A DNA stretch of 64,000 nucleotides. It comes from Cavia porcellus. Lineage: Eukaryota; Chordata; Mammalia; Rodentia; Caviidae. The DNA lies in the NCBI RefSeq assembly GCF_034190915.1, contig NW_026947485.1:132200337-132264336 (forward strand). The letters are read 5' to 3'. Positions 21,865 through 33,979 of the stretch are shown in pieces; the stretch's first letter is position 1, and each line of letters begins with the position of its first letter. The translations under genes and the position numbers were made by a program. Below the pieces are notes generated by a model. The model worked only from the letters and a program-made list of their open reading frames with translations. It was not told where the DNA came from and searched no databases.

Positions 21865-22604
21865 TTATGATCAAGTTTTGAAGACTGATAATGTGACAAG
21901 TTAAAGATTTTGAAACTTTTTCTTAGAACTGTAATGATCTGAAAAATGTTTTTAATAAGAACAGAGACATGATTTTATAATCAATGCTTTTTAATAAAGG
22001 CAATCCTAAGAGCAGTTTACAGTGTGAAACAAAAAGTAGCTGAGAGATAATGAAACAGTCTTGATAACTAGGGAAACAAGACATTTAAGAAAGAAATTTA
22101 AAGATAGATTTCGGAGGGCATACTGATTTCAGAGAAGTCTGAGAAGAAAGAAGACTACAAAGTTTATAGGTTAGATGCGTAATGCAACACTAGGCTGTGA
22201 ACGCTGATGATCATTACCATTTTCAATAGTTACGATTTTCAGGGTAGTATCTTGAGAAGCATTTTACAAGACTAATTATTAAACTATATCATTTTCATAT
22301 AACAATTATGCAAAAGTTTTTACAATATTCAAAAGTTACTTTAGTAGTTTGATTTGGAAAGAGAGGGACGTGAGCCAAGGTGTTTTCATGTGAAGCTGTT
22401 TACATTCTTTTACTTACGTTATAAGACAACTCAAGGCTGAATTACCTTATTTTTCAAAGTTAAATAGTATTTACTTGACAGTAGGATTCTTTACTTGACA
22501 GATTATACAGTTTTATGTTTAGACACAATTATTCCATTCAAATTGTACTTATTGCTCATTGGCAAAATGCAAGAACATTATTTTCTGGCTCACTTATTAG
22601 ATTA

Positions 22605-22670
22605 ACAATTATTTACAGAGCACTTACTCTGTACCAGGCGATGTTGTGGACAAGTCACTGCTTTGTTAGG
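22605..22670 (-). mobile_element. L2/MIR-like 3' end relic
   Basis: TTATTTACAGAGCACTTACTCTGTACCAGGCGATG resembles the antisense of the shared L2/MIR terminus (ATTGAGCACCTACTGTGTGCCAGG). Very short. Confidence 0.5.
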
Positions 22671-24092
22671 GTAATATAAAAGTATTTGCTTTGGTAACTT
22701 AGAAGGATCAAACTTCTTTGTTCAGAATGTCTTTGATGAGGATATGGAGAACTGGAGCATATTGAATCATCTTTGGTGTAACCCATAACTACTAAATAGT
22801 AAAATTAGTTTATTTCTAGCTTATTTTTGTCTATTTTTAGCTTCATGTTATTATATATAGCATATATATGTATATAAAATGGTCATTTTGGAATATATTT
22901 GCCTTAAATAAGAGATTTTACTTTTAAAATATTCCTTTGCTAAAACTTATTATAATAATATGATAATAATAAAGATAACCATTAATAAAGTGAAACCATA
23001 TGTGCTATCCTTGCAAAATTTTGTACACATAATTTCAAAGAAATAGACAAATACAACAAAGTCTAAGGAGGCTCCATTCTTTCCTGGGACACTCAAGTGT
23101 GGACTCATAATTTCTCTTGGCAATTGAATTATTGGTTATTGTCAAGACCTCCATAGTATTTTTCTCTTTTCCTCTGTGTTTAGTGGGAGATTAAAAAATA
23201 AACAAGTAAGGAAACAAGAAAATCTCTTGCATATTACCTACATTTTCCCTCAGACACAATTGCTGGTGAGTCCTGAGAAAATCTCATGTGTGGAAGTCAA
23301 CGTGGTGATTTCCTCTGGTAACGTGACTAGGACACACACTGCTGTTTGCCTCTCTTCATGTGACAGTTCAGTGACTGCATTTAGTGTGCCATTCTCTTTT
23401 CACCATTGATTCTGCAGGTATCTGGCTCATCTCAGGGTTGTTGTTAGATAGAGCATTGTATCTAGACTTGTTCACTTCTGCTTGGAGGAAAAATGTATGG
23501 TTCTGTCTTTGCATGAAAAGAGAAGCAGAGCCAACAGTTTTGTGGAAACTTCAATCTTCTGTCCAAGTGAATTTCATGATAAATGCATGTGACCAACGCT
23601 GGTATTGACACTGCCTTCTAGTTTGGAGACCTAATAAAAAATTTAATCCTTCTCAGACAATATGGAATTGCCATGTCAATAAATCTTGTCTGAAACCTAA
23701 ACAAGAAGTCAATATTTATTAAATACACACAAAAATGGAACTTAGTCTTCTGTTTGCTCACTATAAAAGCTGATATGCTGATGGTGGTCAGCCAGTGTAA
23801 ATGTTATATATTAAATGTCCATAAATAGGCGTAGCAGCTATTCAGGGGCATTAACAATTATTACATGTGACTTAAAATTTATCATTGAGTTCTATTATCT
23901 TTCAAGGAGCTTTCTTTTATTGCATTTATTGTATGTATTATATTTATTTATTTAAATTTTTCTCCAGGGAAGTTTTTCTAAATCCTTGAATTATTCAGAA
24001 AGTCAATATTCTGTAATAGTTTCTCTGTATGCAAATGTATTATAGTCTTCTCTAGATGAAATAAGCACAGAATGGTTCCATTTAATTATTCT

Positions 24093-24121
24093 TGTGTGTG
24101 TGTGTGTGTGTGTATGTGTGT
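24093..24121. repeat. (TG)n microsatellite
   Basis: TG dinucleotides with one TA interruption. Confidence 0.95.
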
Positions 24122-24761
24122 TTAAGGGAGAAAAAGAGAGACTTAAAGAAAATTAAAAATTTCAGTTGTTCAGATGCAGTATATATGATATTAGGAAATG
24201 AAATGAAACACAAAATATAATATAGAATTCCTCTCTTTTCTTAATTTTCAATTATTCACATTCAATTTTGGTCTAAAATTATTAAGAGGAGAATTATGGA
24301 AATAAATAATTAATGAACTTTAAGTGGCTTAGTTTTTTAAGTAATATGATGAAATCAGTTGCCACCCATCTTTGTCATATTTTGTGTGAATCATCCCTTT
24401 GTTCAGTGTATTCATACCTGTTAGTACTTACTAGACAATACTGACCTTGGTTACTTATAGATCACAATGGTATCTAAAGACTTAGGTTCAAGAAATTCTT
24501 TTTTGACTTAATAACAGTCCCAAAGCACAAGAGCAGTGATTTTGGCAATTCAGTATGCCAAACAGAAGACATAAAATGTTTTCCTTAAGTGAAATGGTAA
24601 AAGTATAATTGGTTATTTTGAGTGAGAGATCACATGCATAGAACTTCTATTAATATATATTGCTATAATTGTTCTGATTTATTTGTTACTATTTTTAACT
24701 TCTGAGTGCACTTAATTTATAAAGTTAACTTAATCACAGGTGTATATGGACAAAGGCAAAG

Positions 24762-24799
<38 letters not shown>
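24762..24799. repeat. (AT)n microsatellite
   Basis: Alternating A/T with one phase slip. Self-complementary, so prone to cruciform or slippage. Confidence 0.95.
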
Positions 24800-24804
<5 letters not shown>

Positions 24805-25309
24805 TGATACTGTTCATAGTTTTAGGCATCTATTAGGAATTCCTGGAATACACTTCACAGTAGATAAGAAGGTTCTACTGTACTGAAATGCTTCATGACT
24901 TTGTAAGTATTTCACTCAGAGCTATCTATGAAGGTGAAGAGGAGAAAAAAATGGTGAAGAGATGTTTTAAAAAATCTATAGCCTTTGCCTTGCTCTGATC
25001 TCCTCTTCTTAAGGGGTAGAAACAGTGTTAAGTCCTTTGTTTCTAAGTAGAGTGCCTTTCTAGAGCTTGGACTTGAAATGGTGGAGTTTTGACTTGCAGA
25101 TGGACTCTGGAAAATGAGAGTTGGAATAACACACTTCTTTAGCAGGTGAACCTGGAGGTGGCTCCTATGTTGAGATCAGTTTTACTGTGAGATTTTACCC
25201 AGGCATGATATATGACTGCTTGTATGGGTCTGATGTGGGTCATGGCAAAGAGAGAGCAAGCATGAGCCATTTTGGATCTTATTCAACAAGGATATGATAA
25301 TTAAACTTT

Positions 25310-25570
25310 AGTATCAACTTTATTGTCTTAGGAGGCCATTAGGCAATTAGTAAAGCACATTTTTGGATGTATCTATGTGGATCATGGAGGCATGACCTTG
25401 AAGTCTCTATCTGGTCCCTGGTCTGACTTTGTTGCTGTTTTCCTGATATACTTCTGGACCCATAAAGTGAATAGAATTTCTTCACCATCCCTTCAATCAT
25501 GACATTTCTGCTTTGGGATCATCCCTAACCAGGCTTACTAGTACCAAAATTTGGTTAGACAATGTTTTAT
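25310..25570 (+). mobile_element. MaLR-type LTR fragment, sense
   Basis: TATCAACTTTATTGTCTTAGG, AAAGCACATTTTTGGATGTATCTATGTGG, ATCATGGAGGCATGACCTTGAAG and CTGCTTTGGGATCATCCCTAACCAGGC parallel the LTRs at 12.9 and 15.1 kb. Confidence 0.65.
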
Positions 25571-25687
25571 TTTTAGAGGATATGATTTATACTAGCTGCA
25601 AAATTAATTTACAAAGACTTACTTTATGAAAAGCTCCTATCAAAAATTGTATGTCATTTAGGTTTTTAAAAAGAGAATATGATAAGG

Positions 25688-25706
25688 AACACACACACAC
25701 ACACAC
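25688..25706. repeat. (AC)n short microsatellite
   Basis: About nine AC units. Confidence 0.9.
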
Positions 25707-25764
25707 TATTTTAGTACTATAGGAGAAAGAAACAACAGATTCAGATTGGGTTATCCTTGTTAAG

Positions 25765-27125
25765 AGGTCTCCATTTTAACTTTGGCGTCATTCCAATAAC
25801 TCATGCGTTGCCCTCGAGGGCTCTTTGCAGGCTTTCCAGACCTTCTACTGACAGCTGTGTGAAGGCATCCATGAGATGACAACTCTCGCATTGTGCATAC
25901 CAGTAAAATCAGCATCGTGTAGATGATACCGAAGTCAGCTGTAGCTTGAACAGTAGTTTGACCCCTTGGAGCTATGGCTACAGCAGCTTCCGAGAGTCTG
26001 AGTGTCTGAGTGGAATGGAGTGAATCCCAGGAAACCAGTTCCCTAGGAGTGCTTCCTTGAAAAGACATCACAGAGGATCTCTTCTCAAATAAAAGGTTTA
26101 TAATTTATATACTCTGGTTTGTGATGGGAGGGATCTTGCTGACTTTTGAGATGTCCTCAAGTTCTTTCCATTCTTGTCTTCTTGCAAAGTTCTTGGTTTC
26201 ATTTTAATATGCTGTCTTTAGCAGCTATACTTTCTTCAGTCCCAATTTTACTTATACTTCCTTCTGTGCCAAAATTTAAATTTTTCAAAAGTTTATTGCC
26301 TGCCTTTTGCTAGCAACTCACTGTAAATCTGTCTGAAATCAGCCAGTAGTACTAATCCCACAGCTTGAATATTGGGCTGCGTTGGAATTTTATTCACAAT
26401 GTCAATTAATTCATCACTTATAACCTTAGTCTCTTGTAAATTCTCTGCACCTGGACAAATACATAAAAATTTCCTGCCAAAGTGCTACCCCTATAGCCTG
26501 AGTCCAAATGCCAATGGATTCTTTATACTTGTCTTCAAATTTCTGAGCATGGCTTTTGTTTTCCACTCTCATGTCAGCATTCTGGGCTTTGGTGCTCTGG
26601 CCAGAATCTCCCATCAAGCTTTGCTTATTGCATCCTAAGGCTACCCTATCACATATTGCTAAACTTCTGCAAACTCCTTCAGTAAACCAGTCCCAAAGGC
26701 TTCGAAACCACATGATTAACTGTGGTCACACCAATGACCTCACTTTCCATACTAATTTTCTGTATTATTTAACTTTCCTTTCAATAAGACACAATACCTG
26801 AAACCTACAATTTAAAGGAGGAAAGGTCAGTTTAGTTCATGGTTTCAGGAGATTCAATACATGGCCTCCTGGCTTCAAGGCATACATATTATATTAGAAG
26901 AGCCTGGCAAAGCAAAGCTACTTAGTTCATGGTGGCCAGATAACTGAGCAAGGGATGGATGAATATCTGAAAGGAATGGGAAAATGACCATATATAAGAC
27001 TCAAGATGATGCTCCCATGATCCCCCTAGACACAACCAGGAGTGTACTTTTCTAATTTTCTAGGCATTTCTTCATCCAATGAAACTGACTTATCAGGATT
27101 AATTGTCATGTTACCTTTGTTGCTT
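25765..27125 (-). mobile_element. MaLR internal region plus 5' LTR, antisense
   Basis: 25765-26755 follows the antisense order of MaLR internal sequence: GGAGCTATGGCTACAGCAGC, AAACCAGTTCCCTAGGAG, TTTGTGATGGGAGGGATCTTGC and finally CTTCAGTAAACCAGTCCCAAAGGC. It then crosses into an antisense LTR at about 26760 (AAGACACAATACCTGAAACC, AGGAGGAAAGGTCAGTTTAG) that ends near 27120. The internal frames are closed. Confidence 0.65.
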
Positions 27126-27129
27126 TGGA

Positions 27130-28675
27130 GTGGAAGGTGATGATTGCCATCAGATGTTACTTAGTTAAGAACAAACTCATTACCAAATAATTTTTTGCTG
27201 CTTGCATGGGATAAAAAATTTCTATTTGATGCTTAAAACATATATAAAACATTTCATAATTATAAGGAGATTAATTCTAATAAAATTAACAAATTGAAAA
27301 TTTTTGTTGCACTATGTGGGATCCCATTTATTTTCTGCAATATTTTCTTGAAATAATTTTGTATTTTAGATATAGATTGTGGTATTTCACTTTATGTGGA
27401 AGCAAGACAAGATGATATTTTTGATTTATTCCTCCTCTTTGAATGAAAATTAATGTTAGATATAATTACTGGGTGAAGTTTTACTATGGCCTGGGAGGCA
27501 TATATCATAATAAACTTGGAAAATGAATAATTAAATAAGAAATAATAAAAATGAAAGGAATTTTGTATTTAAGCAGTGGCAACTTTATTAAGCTGTCTTG
27601 ATATATTTAGAAGAGAATATAAGTTATTTTAAGGTAAGTGATTTATTTATAAAACCACAAATTAACATAGATTTCAAACAACTCAACCTCATAACAGTTT
27701 CCTTTTTTGGAGGCAAACATGGAAAGGACTGATTATATCTGGAAATGCTTGCTCTTAGTGCTTTGCTTTTGGGAAAAAATACACATTTTGTGACATATAT
27801 ATTAATATTGACTACTGGTTTTAGGTAACTCTTCAAACTCCTGCAAGCTTATAAATGGGAGACTTTTATTGTAGGAAGAAATTTAACATGCAGCAGTTAA
27901 AAATGATAAATGTATAGCTTTTTTATTAGTTCTACATCAGCTCAATGTTTAAAGTGACATTAATAGCAAGATCTGTGTAAATTATGCTAGAAAATATTTT
28001 TCTAGTATATATGGTTTATATAACCACTATTATTTTTCACAAAAGACTTATTTTAATCACATAACAGTATTCCGATCTCACCTGAAATTTCGTTTATTCA
28101 AATTCTATCTCCTGTGTGTTTCCTAACAAGCTCCCATCAACCATTTTTCAGTTTCTCTGCTGCTTTGTTCATGTGAATTAGGCTTATGTGTGTCTGACAG
28201 TAAATGAAATAGTCGCACAGAGAATGTTTTATTATTCGCCTTGTGTTTAGAGCTTGAAAGTTACTTGCGTATCCAAAGACCATGCAGGAGATGATGGAGT
28301 TATTTTTCAGGTTGCCTATGTCCTTAGGACTGTTCCACCTTTGTTTCCTCCTGCCATTAACATTGGGTATTTAGAGGTCAATGAAGTAAGTGAATAAAAA
28401 AAAAACATTGAAAACCTTCTCCTCCCATTTTCACTCTGTGAGAATCTGTGCATACTTAACGAAATAAGGATTCAACTTTTTTTATGTCCGTGATACTCCT
28501 TATCACAATTTTATGAACAGCATGTTTGAAAACATCAGCTTATTATGGAAAAATTAGAAATATTAAAATATCAGCGCAAAAGATGCAATAGGGAACAAAA
28601 CACGTTAATTTGTTTTTTGAGCTTCTATCTCTGCACTTCAAGACTTTTTAAAATAAAAAACAAGCTTTCTGAAAA
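27130..28675. other. Unique-looking sequence; possible conserved noncoding patch
   Basis: No repeat landmark. 28130-28400 stands out by its mixed composition and several CpG steps (GTCGCAC, TTCGCC, TGCGTA) in an otherwise CpG-poor, AT-rich setting. See findings. Confidence 0.4.
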
Positions 28676-28681
28676 CTTAGG

Positions 28682-31370
28682 ACAATTTTATTTTATTTTA
28701 TTTATTTTTCTTTTAATTTTGAAAAGAATAAAAGGAAATGAGAATAAAACAAAATAGGGTCAGTCAAAACAAAAGGATGGACATAGTACATATTTTAAAG
28801 CCACAATACAAGGTGATCTACAGTGGTTACCATGATGTCTCTTGTTATCTTCAATAAAATTACCCATATCATCAGGCACAATAAAATTGAACATAGCAGT
28901 ACAAGAACAAAATCAATAAAAACAAAACATTGGGGACATTATAGGACTTCAAAAGAGGGTAATAATCAAACCAGAATGAGTATCATAATGAATCTTATTT
29001 TCTTCAGAGTGGTTGCCTTATACTCTCAGACTTGAAACTATCAAACATAACAGATTTGCATAGAATCAATTAAGACATACAGTGAACAAAACAGATTCAA
29101 ATAAAATCAGTCAAAACAAGACAGTGAAAGCAATACGGGGATTCAAATTAAGTGAATAGAAAATAAAAAATGGTTACCATAGTATATCCTGCTATCTTTG
29201 GAATAGCTTTACATGCCATAAAATAAGACAAACTGAAACAGAATATAACCAAACTAAACAGGACAATGAAAACAATATGGGTTTCAAATCATGATACAAG
29301 ATTAATAATGTCCTCTGCCTTCCCTTTTTAGAAAATTCCTCACCTTTCACTTTCACGGAGTACACTGTATAGTTTATGTCCTACTAACTCCTTTAGGTTT
29401 TAAATTAGGGAGGCATCATCTATTTACCTAAGTGATTCTGAACCTTTTTACCCCTGAGCTTGATCTCAAATTGTATCCATTTACCTACAAGAGCTTCAAG
29501 GCTTTCCTTCCTGATAGCTGAGTAGTTCTCCATTGTATAAAAGTGTCATGTCTTTCCAACCATTCTGCAGCTGAAGGGAGAGCTACCCCCACTTTTCTCT
29601 GGTTTCCTGTCACATAAAGCGTTGTTTTATCATCTTTGACTTTCAGTCCATATACCCTCTTTCAGGTTAATGATATTTCCTATACAGAGCATCTTGATGG
29701 ACCCTATCTCCTGATCCACTTTGCCTATGTTTCTTTTTATTAGTGTATCAAGGCCATCTATGTTAGTGTTTATGGCTAACCTTCTCTGCCTCATCTCTGC
29801 CATACTATTTTTCTGTCATTGGTTGTCTACTTTTCCCTTTTATTCCACTCTCTGCCCCTTTCAGTGAGCCCCCTCTGCCACTGTTCCTGAAATCACAGAC
29901 TTTTTTCTCTCTTTTTAGAAGGCCCTTCTGTATTTTTTGTAGAGTTGGATTGGTGGTCATGAACTCCCCCAGTTCCTCTTTGTCATGGAAGTATCTTGTT
30001 TCTCCATTAATCTTGAGAGATAATTTTTCAGGGTACATCAATCTGGGTTGGAGGTTATTTTCTTTCAGGGCTTGGAATACTTCATTCCAAGCTCTTCTTG
30101 ATTTGATGGTTTGTGTCGAGAAGTCTTTCATGATTCTGATAGGTTTTCCTTTATAGGTGATCTGTTTCTTTTCTCTGACAGCTTTTAATATTCTGTTCTT
30201 GTGTGAATTTCTAGGATCTTGATTGTTATATGTCTGAATGTAGATCTATTTTGGTTATAGCTGGCTGGAGTTCTGTATGCCTCATATATCTGAATATCAT
30301 TTTCTTTTCCTATGCTCGGGAAGTTTTCTTTAATTATTTCTGTAAATAGCTTTTGTATTTCATTTGTGTTTACCCCTGCTTCTTCATTCACATCTTTCTT
30401 CTTAAATTATAGATCCTGTTGTCATCTTTTAGCCTTTGTGTTGTTAGTTATTTTTAAGAGATCTTCCCTTTTGTGATCACTTGTTGCAAACCTGTCTTCA
30501 AGGTTTGATAGTCTATCTTTAGTTTCTTTCAAGCAGTTTTGCTAGTTTTCAAAGGAATTTTAATTTTTGGTGGTCACTTTGAATCTGTTTCATGTATTCT
30601 AAATTTTTTTTTATATTCTTCATTGAAGGTTTCCCTCCTTTTTTATGCTCCTCAATTCTCGCATCTGTGTCTTCTTGAGAGGTTAGCATTTCTTTTATTA
30701 TTTTCCTTTTTATCTTTACTTGTATTATTGTTCTTTTATAATGTCATGGAGGTATTTCTTTACATCAGATTCTTCTTCAGATACTGTAGGTGTGCAACCC
30801 CTGATCTCTTCTGTGTTTACCTCTCCTGAGCCAGTACTGTTTGGGTCAGAGGCTGGAGACTACCTTTTGCTTCTTCCTCTTGTCATGTTTCTGGTTTCTT
30901 CCATTCTAGTGGATAGTAGGGGTCACTGGCACTTTCTGTATTAGTTACGATTACTCTGAAATGTGCTGGCCAGGGATTGCTGCCCTCCCCAGTCTGCTGG
31001 TGACCACTGGAGTACAAGCAGGAGTGGGGCAGGTTGGTCCCCTCCCTTCTGAGCTGTTCAACCACTGGGAGTGTTCACCAAATTAGTGTGTGCCGCATGG
31101 ACTGGGCAGTTAGGAATAGCTTTGGGGAAACGTCATATTGGATCACGCACAGGGGCAGGCCTCAGTCCAAGCAATTCTCACCAATCTGCTCTACACTAGG
31201 AGTGGCTGACTGAACGTACTGCATTTCTCATTCTAGGCTTATCCTGCCTGACTCCAAAATGTCACCCAGCCAGTCACTCACTCCCGTGGGAGGACTGAGC
31301 TTCCCGCCCTGACTGCGAGCTGATATAGATCTCTGAGCTGGTGCTGTTCTCTGCTCCGCCAACAATTTAA
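28682..31370 (-). mobile_element. HAL1-like half-LINE element, copy b
   Basis: Reading the minus strand from right to left: 5' UTR (about 31360-30887), broken ORF1 (30886 to 29805), ORF2-start remnant (about 29790-29577), the deletion junction at about 29573, ORF2-end remnant (GCAGAATGG...ACAATGGAGAACTACTCAGC at about 29570-29515), a 3' UTR with three units of about 150-190 bp (around 29170, 28970 and 28800), and an A-rich tail (TTTTA repeats at 28688-28710 on the plus strand). ACAATTTTA at 28682 and ACAATTTAA at 31362 may be the target-site duplication (8 of 9 bases). Confidence 0.8.
29805..30886 (-). pseudogene. L1/HAL1 ORF1, broken
   Basis: The start equivalent to copies c and d is the ATG at 30886-30884 (MTRGRSKR, then a stop). 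Later frames keep the ORF1 core: 30391-30185 holds the RRM end and the junction to the C-terminal domain (EAYRTPASYNQNRSTFRHI), and 30131-29805 holds the C-terminal domain (RRAWNEVFQALKENNLQPRL, then LSLKINGETRYFHDKEELGE). The product, if intact, would be the trimeric RNA chaperone of the L1 ribonucleoprotein. Stops and frameshifts make this copy dead. Confidence 0.85.
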
Positions 31371-31469
31371 TTTTTTAATATCATCTATTTTTAGGAAGTT
31401 ATTTTCAGTACTAAAGTTGGTTTCTAAAATAGCCCAAAGTTAATTGTGTAAAATAATGATTCATTCTTT

Positions 31470-31577
31470 TACTTTTTTTTTTTTTTTTTTTTACTTTTAT
31501 CAGCACTGGGGATTGAACTTGTGACCTTGCGCTTGCAAGGCAGGTGCTTATGTCGCTGAGCTAAATCCCTATCCCCA
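31470..31577 (-). mobile_element. ID SINE with target-site duplication
   Basis: A T-rich tail (about 20 T), CAGCACTGGGGATTGAAC, TTGCGCTTGCAAGGCAGGTGC and CGCTGAGCTAAATCCC. Flanks TGATTCATTCTT (31458-31469) and TGAGTCATTCTT (31583-31594) differ at one base. Confidence 0.93.
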
Positions 31578-31799
31578 AATAGTGAGTCATTCTTGTTGTG
31601 GATTGTTATTTATTAAATAAAAAGTAATATGCTTCTTCCTTTACCATTTTCAGCGTTAAACACAAGAAAAATTTACTACTATTTTTCTGCTTAAATGGAG
31701 AGTAACATTTCAGTATGCAGTACAAGAAAACAGTTTTCCATCAGTCACTATAAAAGTAACATGTACCCCAGTTAATTGACCTCTCTGGAACACATTTTG

Positions 31800-32080
31800 G
31801 GTTTCATCTTTCTTCTTCTATTCCAGGCTCCTTATGATCTCCTTTCCGTAAACAAGTGAAAGGAATCTATTTAAAACTTTGATCAAATCATCCTTAATGA
31901 ATTTATATTATTTCTCATCAGACTTAGGATAAAAATTCAATGATACATTTCACAATTGCTTATTTATATATGTTTCTTGCTTCCTACTCCCATAGAAGTG
32001 AAAGCAATGCTCCTTATCTTTCCAGAATATTCTTGGGAAAGGGTAGTTTTTCCAATAAATATTTGTTAAATAAATCAGAG
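31800..32080 (+). mobile_element. L2 3' end relic
   Basis: TTGATCAAATCATCCTTAATGAATT, CATCAGACTTAGGATAAAAATTC and the terminal CCAATAAATATTTGTTAAATAAATCAG fit the order and end of the mammalian L2 LINE. Non-coding. Confidence 0.6.
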
Positions 32081-32089
32081 CTAAATCAA

Positions 32090-32898
32090 TGAGAATGTTG
32101 TGCATTTAAGAAAAGAATTTTAACGGTGTTATTTATGTAGAATTAAAAGCAAAGTCCATAGGATATCAATTTGAGATTCATAGTAAGAAGCTCATGTCTC
32201 TTTTATTAATTTCAGACTAGGTGCACTAGAATTAGGTCCTAGTTTTGGTATTTGACCTATTTTTCTTTGCCAGATAACATAGGTTAACTTTTTTCCTTAT
32301 AATTATCCTAAAAGCAAGAATAAAACCCCAAACTATTTCTTGCCTTAACAGGCTGACACACATATATCCTTGTCAGACTGGCCTACAGCAAAGCCTAGCT
32401 ATAACTCAGGGAAATGTCCTACCCAGTTGTTCCTCCATCTCTGCATAGTATCATGATGGATCAGGTATTTGATCAAATAAAAGGAAGTCAGAACCTGGTT
32501 CCTGTTTAGTGAGATCACATAAATATTTGGAGTTTTTGAACTGGTGATTCTAATCAGTTTCTCAATGAGGCAGTTTTAATAGTTTACACAGAGCTGAAAG
32601 ACTCAAAATGGTCCTCACAAGTGTTATCAAAATGGTTTATAAGAGATAAAACATGGTAAACCCCCAGATAGACTCCAGGAAGCAATAAATGCTTGGGTTT
32701 GATTTTACTATCACAACTCTTGTGAGTGTTATAAATGGACTTGGGAAAGAACTGATGTTAGATTAAACACCCCTCAGATCTTTATCTTCTGATAAACTCA
32801 TTTCCTTATGAGCTCTTTCAAGTTTTATACCAGTTTGCCTATTTTTTTATTCATTGGAATGATATGCTCACGAGTACATTTAGACTTACAGTGTCCCA

Positions 32899-32950
<52 letters not shown>

Positions 32951-33368
32951 CATGTGTTTGTCAAATATAAGGTTTGTGGGACTATGTTTGTATAAGAGAA
33001 AATATTTTTTATCCTTCTTTGGTTTTTATTTTATAAATCTTATTTTTTAAATTCCATCTTATAAGGGTTACAAACAATTTTTCCAATAATTATGTGGTTG
33101 CCAAAAGACTGGAGAGTTCTAGCTAATGAAAAATTATCATTTTTATTAGTAAATATGTGTTATTTAAATTAACCAACTAGCACTCCAGGTTTGCAAATTT
33201 GAAAACTTGTCTACCACTGTTAGCAGCTTGGTTGGTACCTTTGTAAATTTTTTTTGGTACATATGTTTATATACATACATACTTTAAAACATAAATGCAA
33301 TATTAGTATAGATTCAATTTCCTACTTAATTTTCTCATTTAATAGAAGTTCAAGACACTACTCTATAC
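32090..33368. other. No gene; one microsatellite
   Basis: Unique-looking AT-rich DNA around the TG tract at 32902. Frames crossing that tract are low-complexity artefacts. Confidence 0.5.
32902..32943. repeat. (GT)n microsatellite
   Basis: Uninterrupted GT run of about 21 units, then degenerate GTATGTGTGCATGTG. Confidence 0.96.
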
Positions 33369-33371
33369 CTG

Positions 33372-33978
33372 TGTTATAATCAGGGATTAGGGAATAGACA
33401 GTATAAGACACATGAACTATAGGATTATTTTATAATATTCGCTCAAAAAGTTAAATGCAGAAGAGTGTGGAGATATGTCCATATACTAGTGACCCAAAGA
33501 ATCTAGCTGAGGGCCTGGATCCCATGGCAATGTCCTCCATGAGTCCAGCTGGAGACTTAGAGCCCAGGACAATGTCTCATACAAGTCTGTATGAAAGATT
33601 TGCACTGGGAAGATCCAAAGGTCAGTGGTGGAAACTAGAAAGTTTACATCAGTGGGATGAAGGATCAATGCCAGGGACTCACAGATCTGTACTGGAGCCA
33701 GAAAGCATACTCAAGATAAGGACCAGGACTCCCCAGACGAGACTTGCAGCCATCTTCAGCAACAGTGAGGAGCTGAGCTCATCTGATAATAACAACTTAG
33801 TTTATATCAAGAAAACCAGCACATCAAACTTCTCTGGGAGAATCAATAGTGCACCATCTTCCCCTTCAGTTCTCCTTTTATGCTATTGGCAACAATCTTT
33901 AGCTGGGCCCTCTACACCCAGGAGCATGCTGACTTAGTTCAACTGGGTGTTACAAGTTGACCAAATTAAGCTATCACA
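33372..33978 (-). mobile_element. B-family LTR-like repeat, antisense
   Basis: Colinear with 1434-2070: CAGGGATTAGGGAATAGAC start, a double 42-bp unit (33512-33595), TCTGTACTGGAGCCAGAAAG, CAGCAACAGTGAGGAGCTGA and the terminal ACAAGTTGACC...AGCTATCACAG. A 160-codon open frame at 33455-33937 lies wholly inside the repeat and is not conserved in the sister copy, so it is not a gene. Confidence 0.7.
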
Positions 33979-33979
33979 G

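Larger units (their letters stand above)
21320..22200 (-). mobile_element. L2 relic, antisense, split by hAT and ID insertions
   Basis: 21325-21535 and 21880-22190 follow the antisense order of the L2 3' region (CATGCAGGAAATGAAAACTGAG, then GTAATGATCTGAAAAATGTTTTTAATAAGAACAG). The match is weak and old. Confidence 0.45.
22680..25300. other. No gene; unique-looking AT-rich DNA with two microsatellites
   Basis: I recognise nothing beyond the TG and TA tracts listed separately. Short open frames at 23176-23608 show no domain. Confidence 0.5.

Noticed and set aside
33455..33937. 160-codon open frame
   Set aside because: It lies wholly inside a B-family interspersed repeat and is not kept open in the homologous copy at 1.4-2.1 kb.
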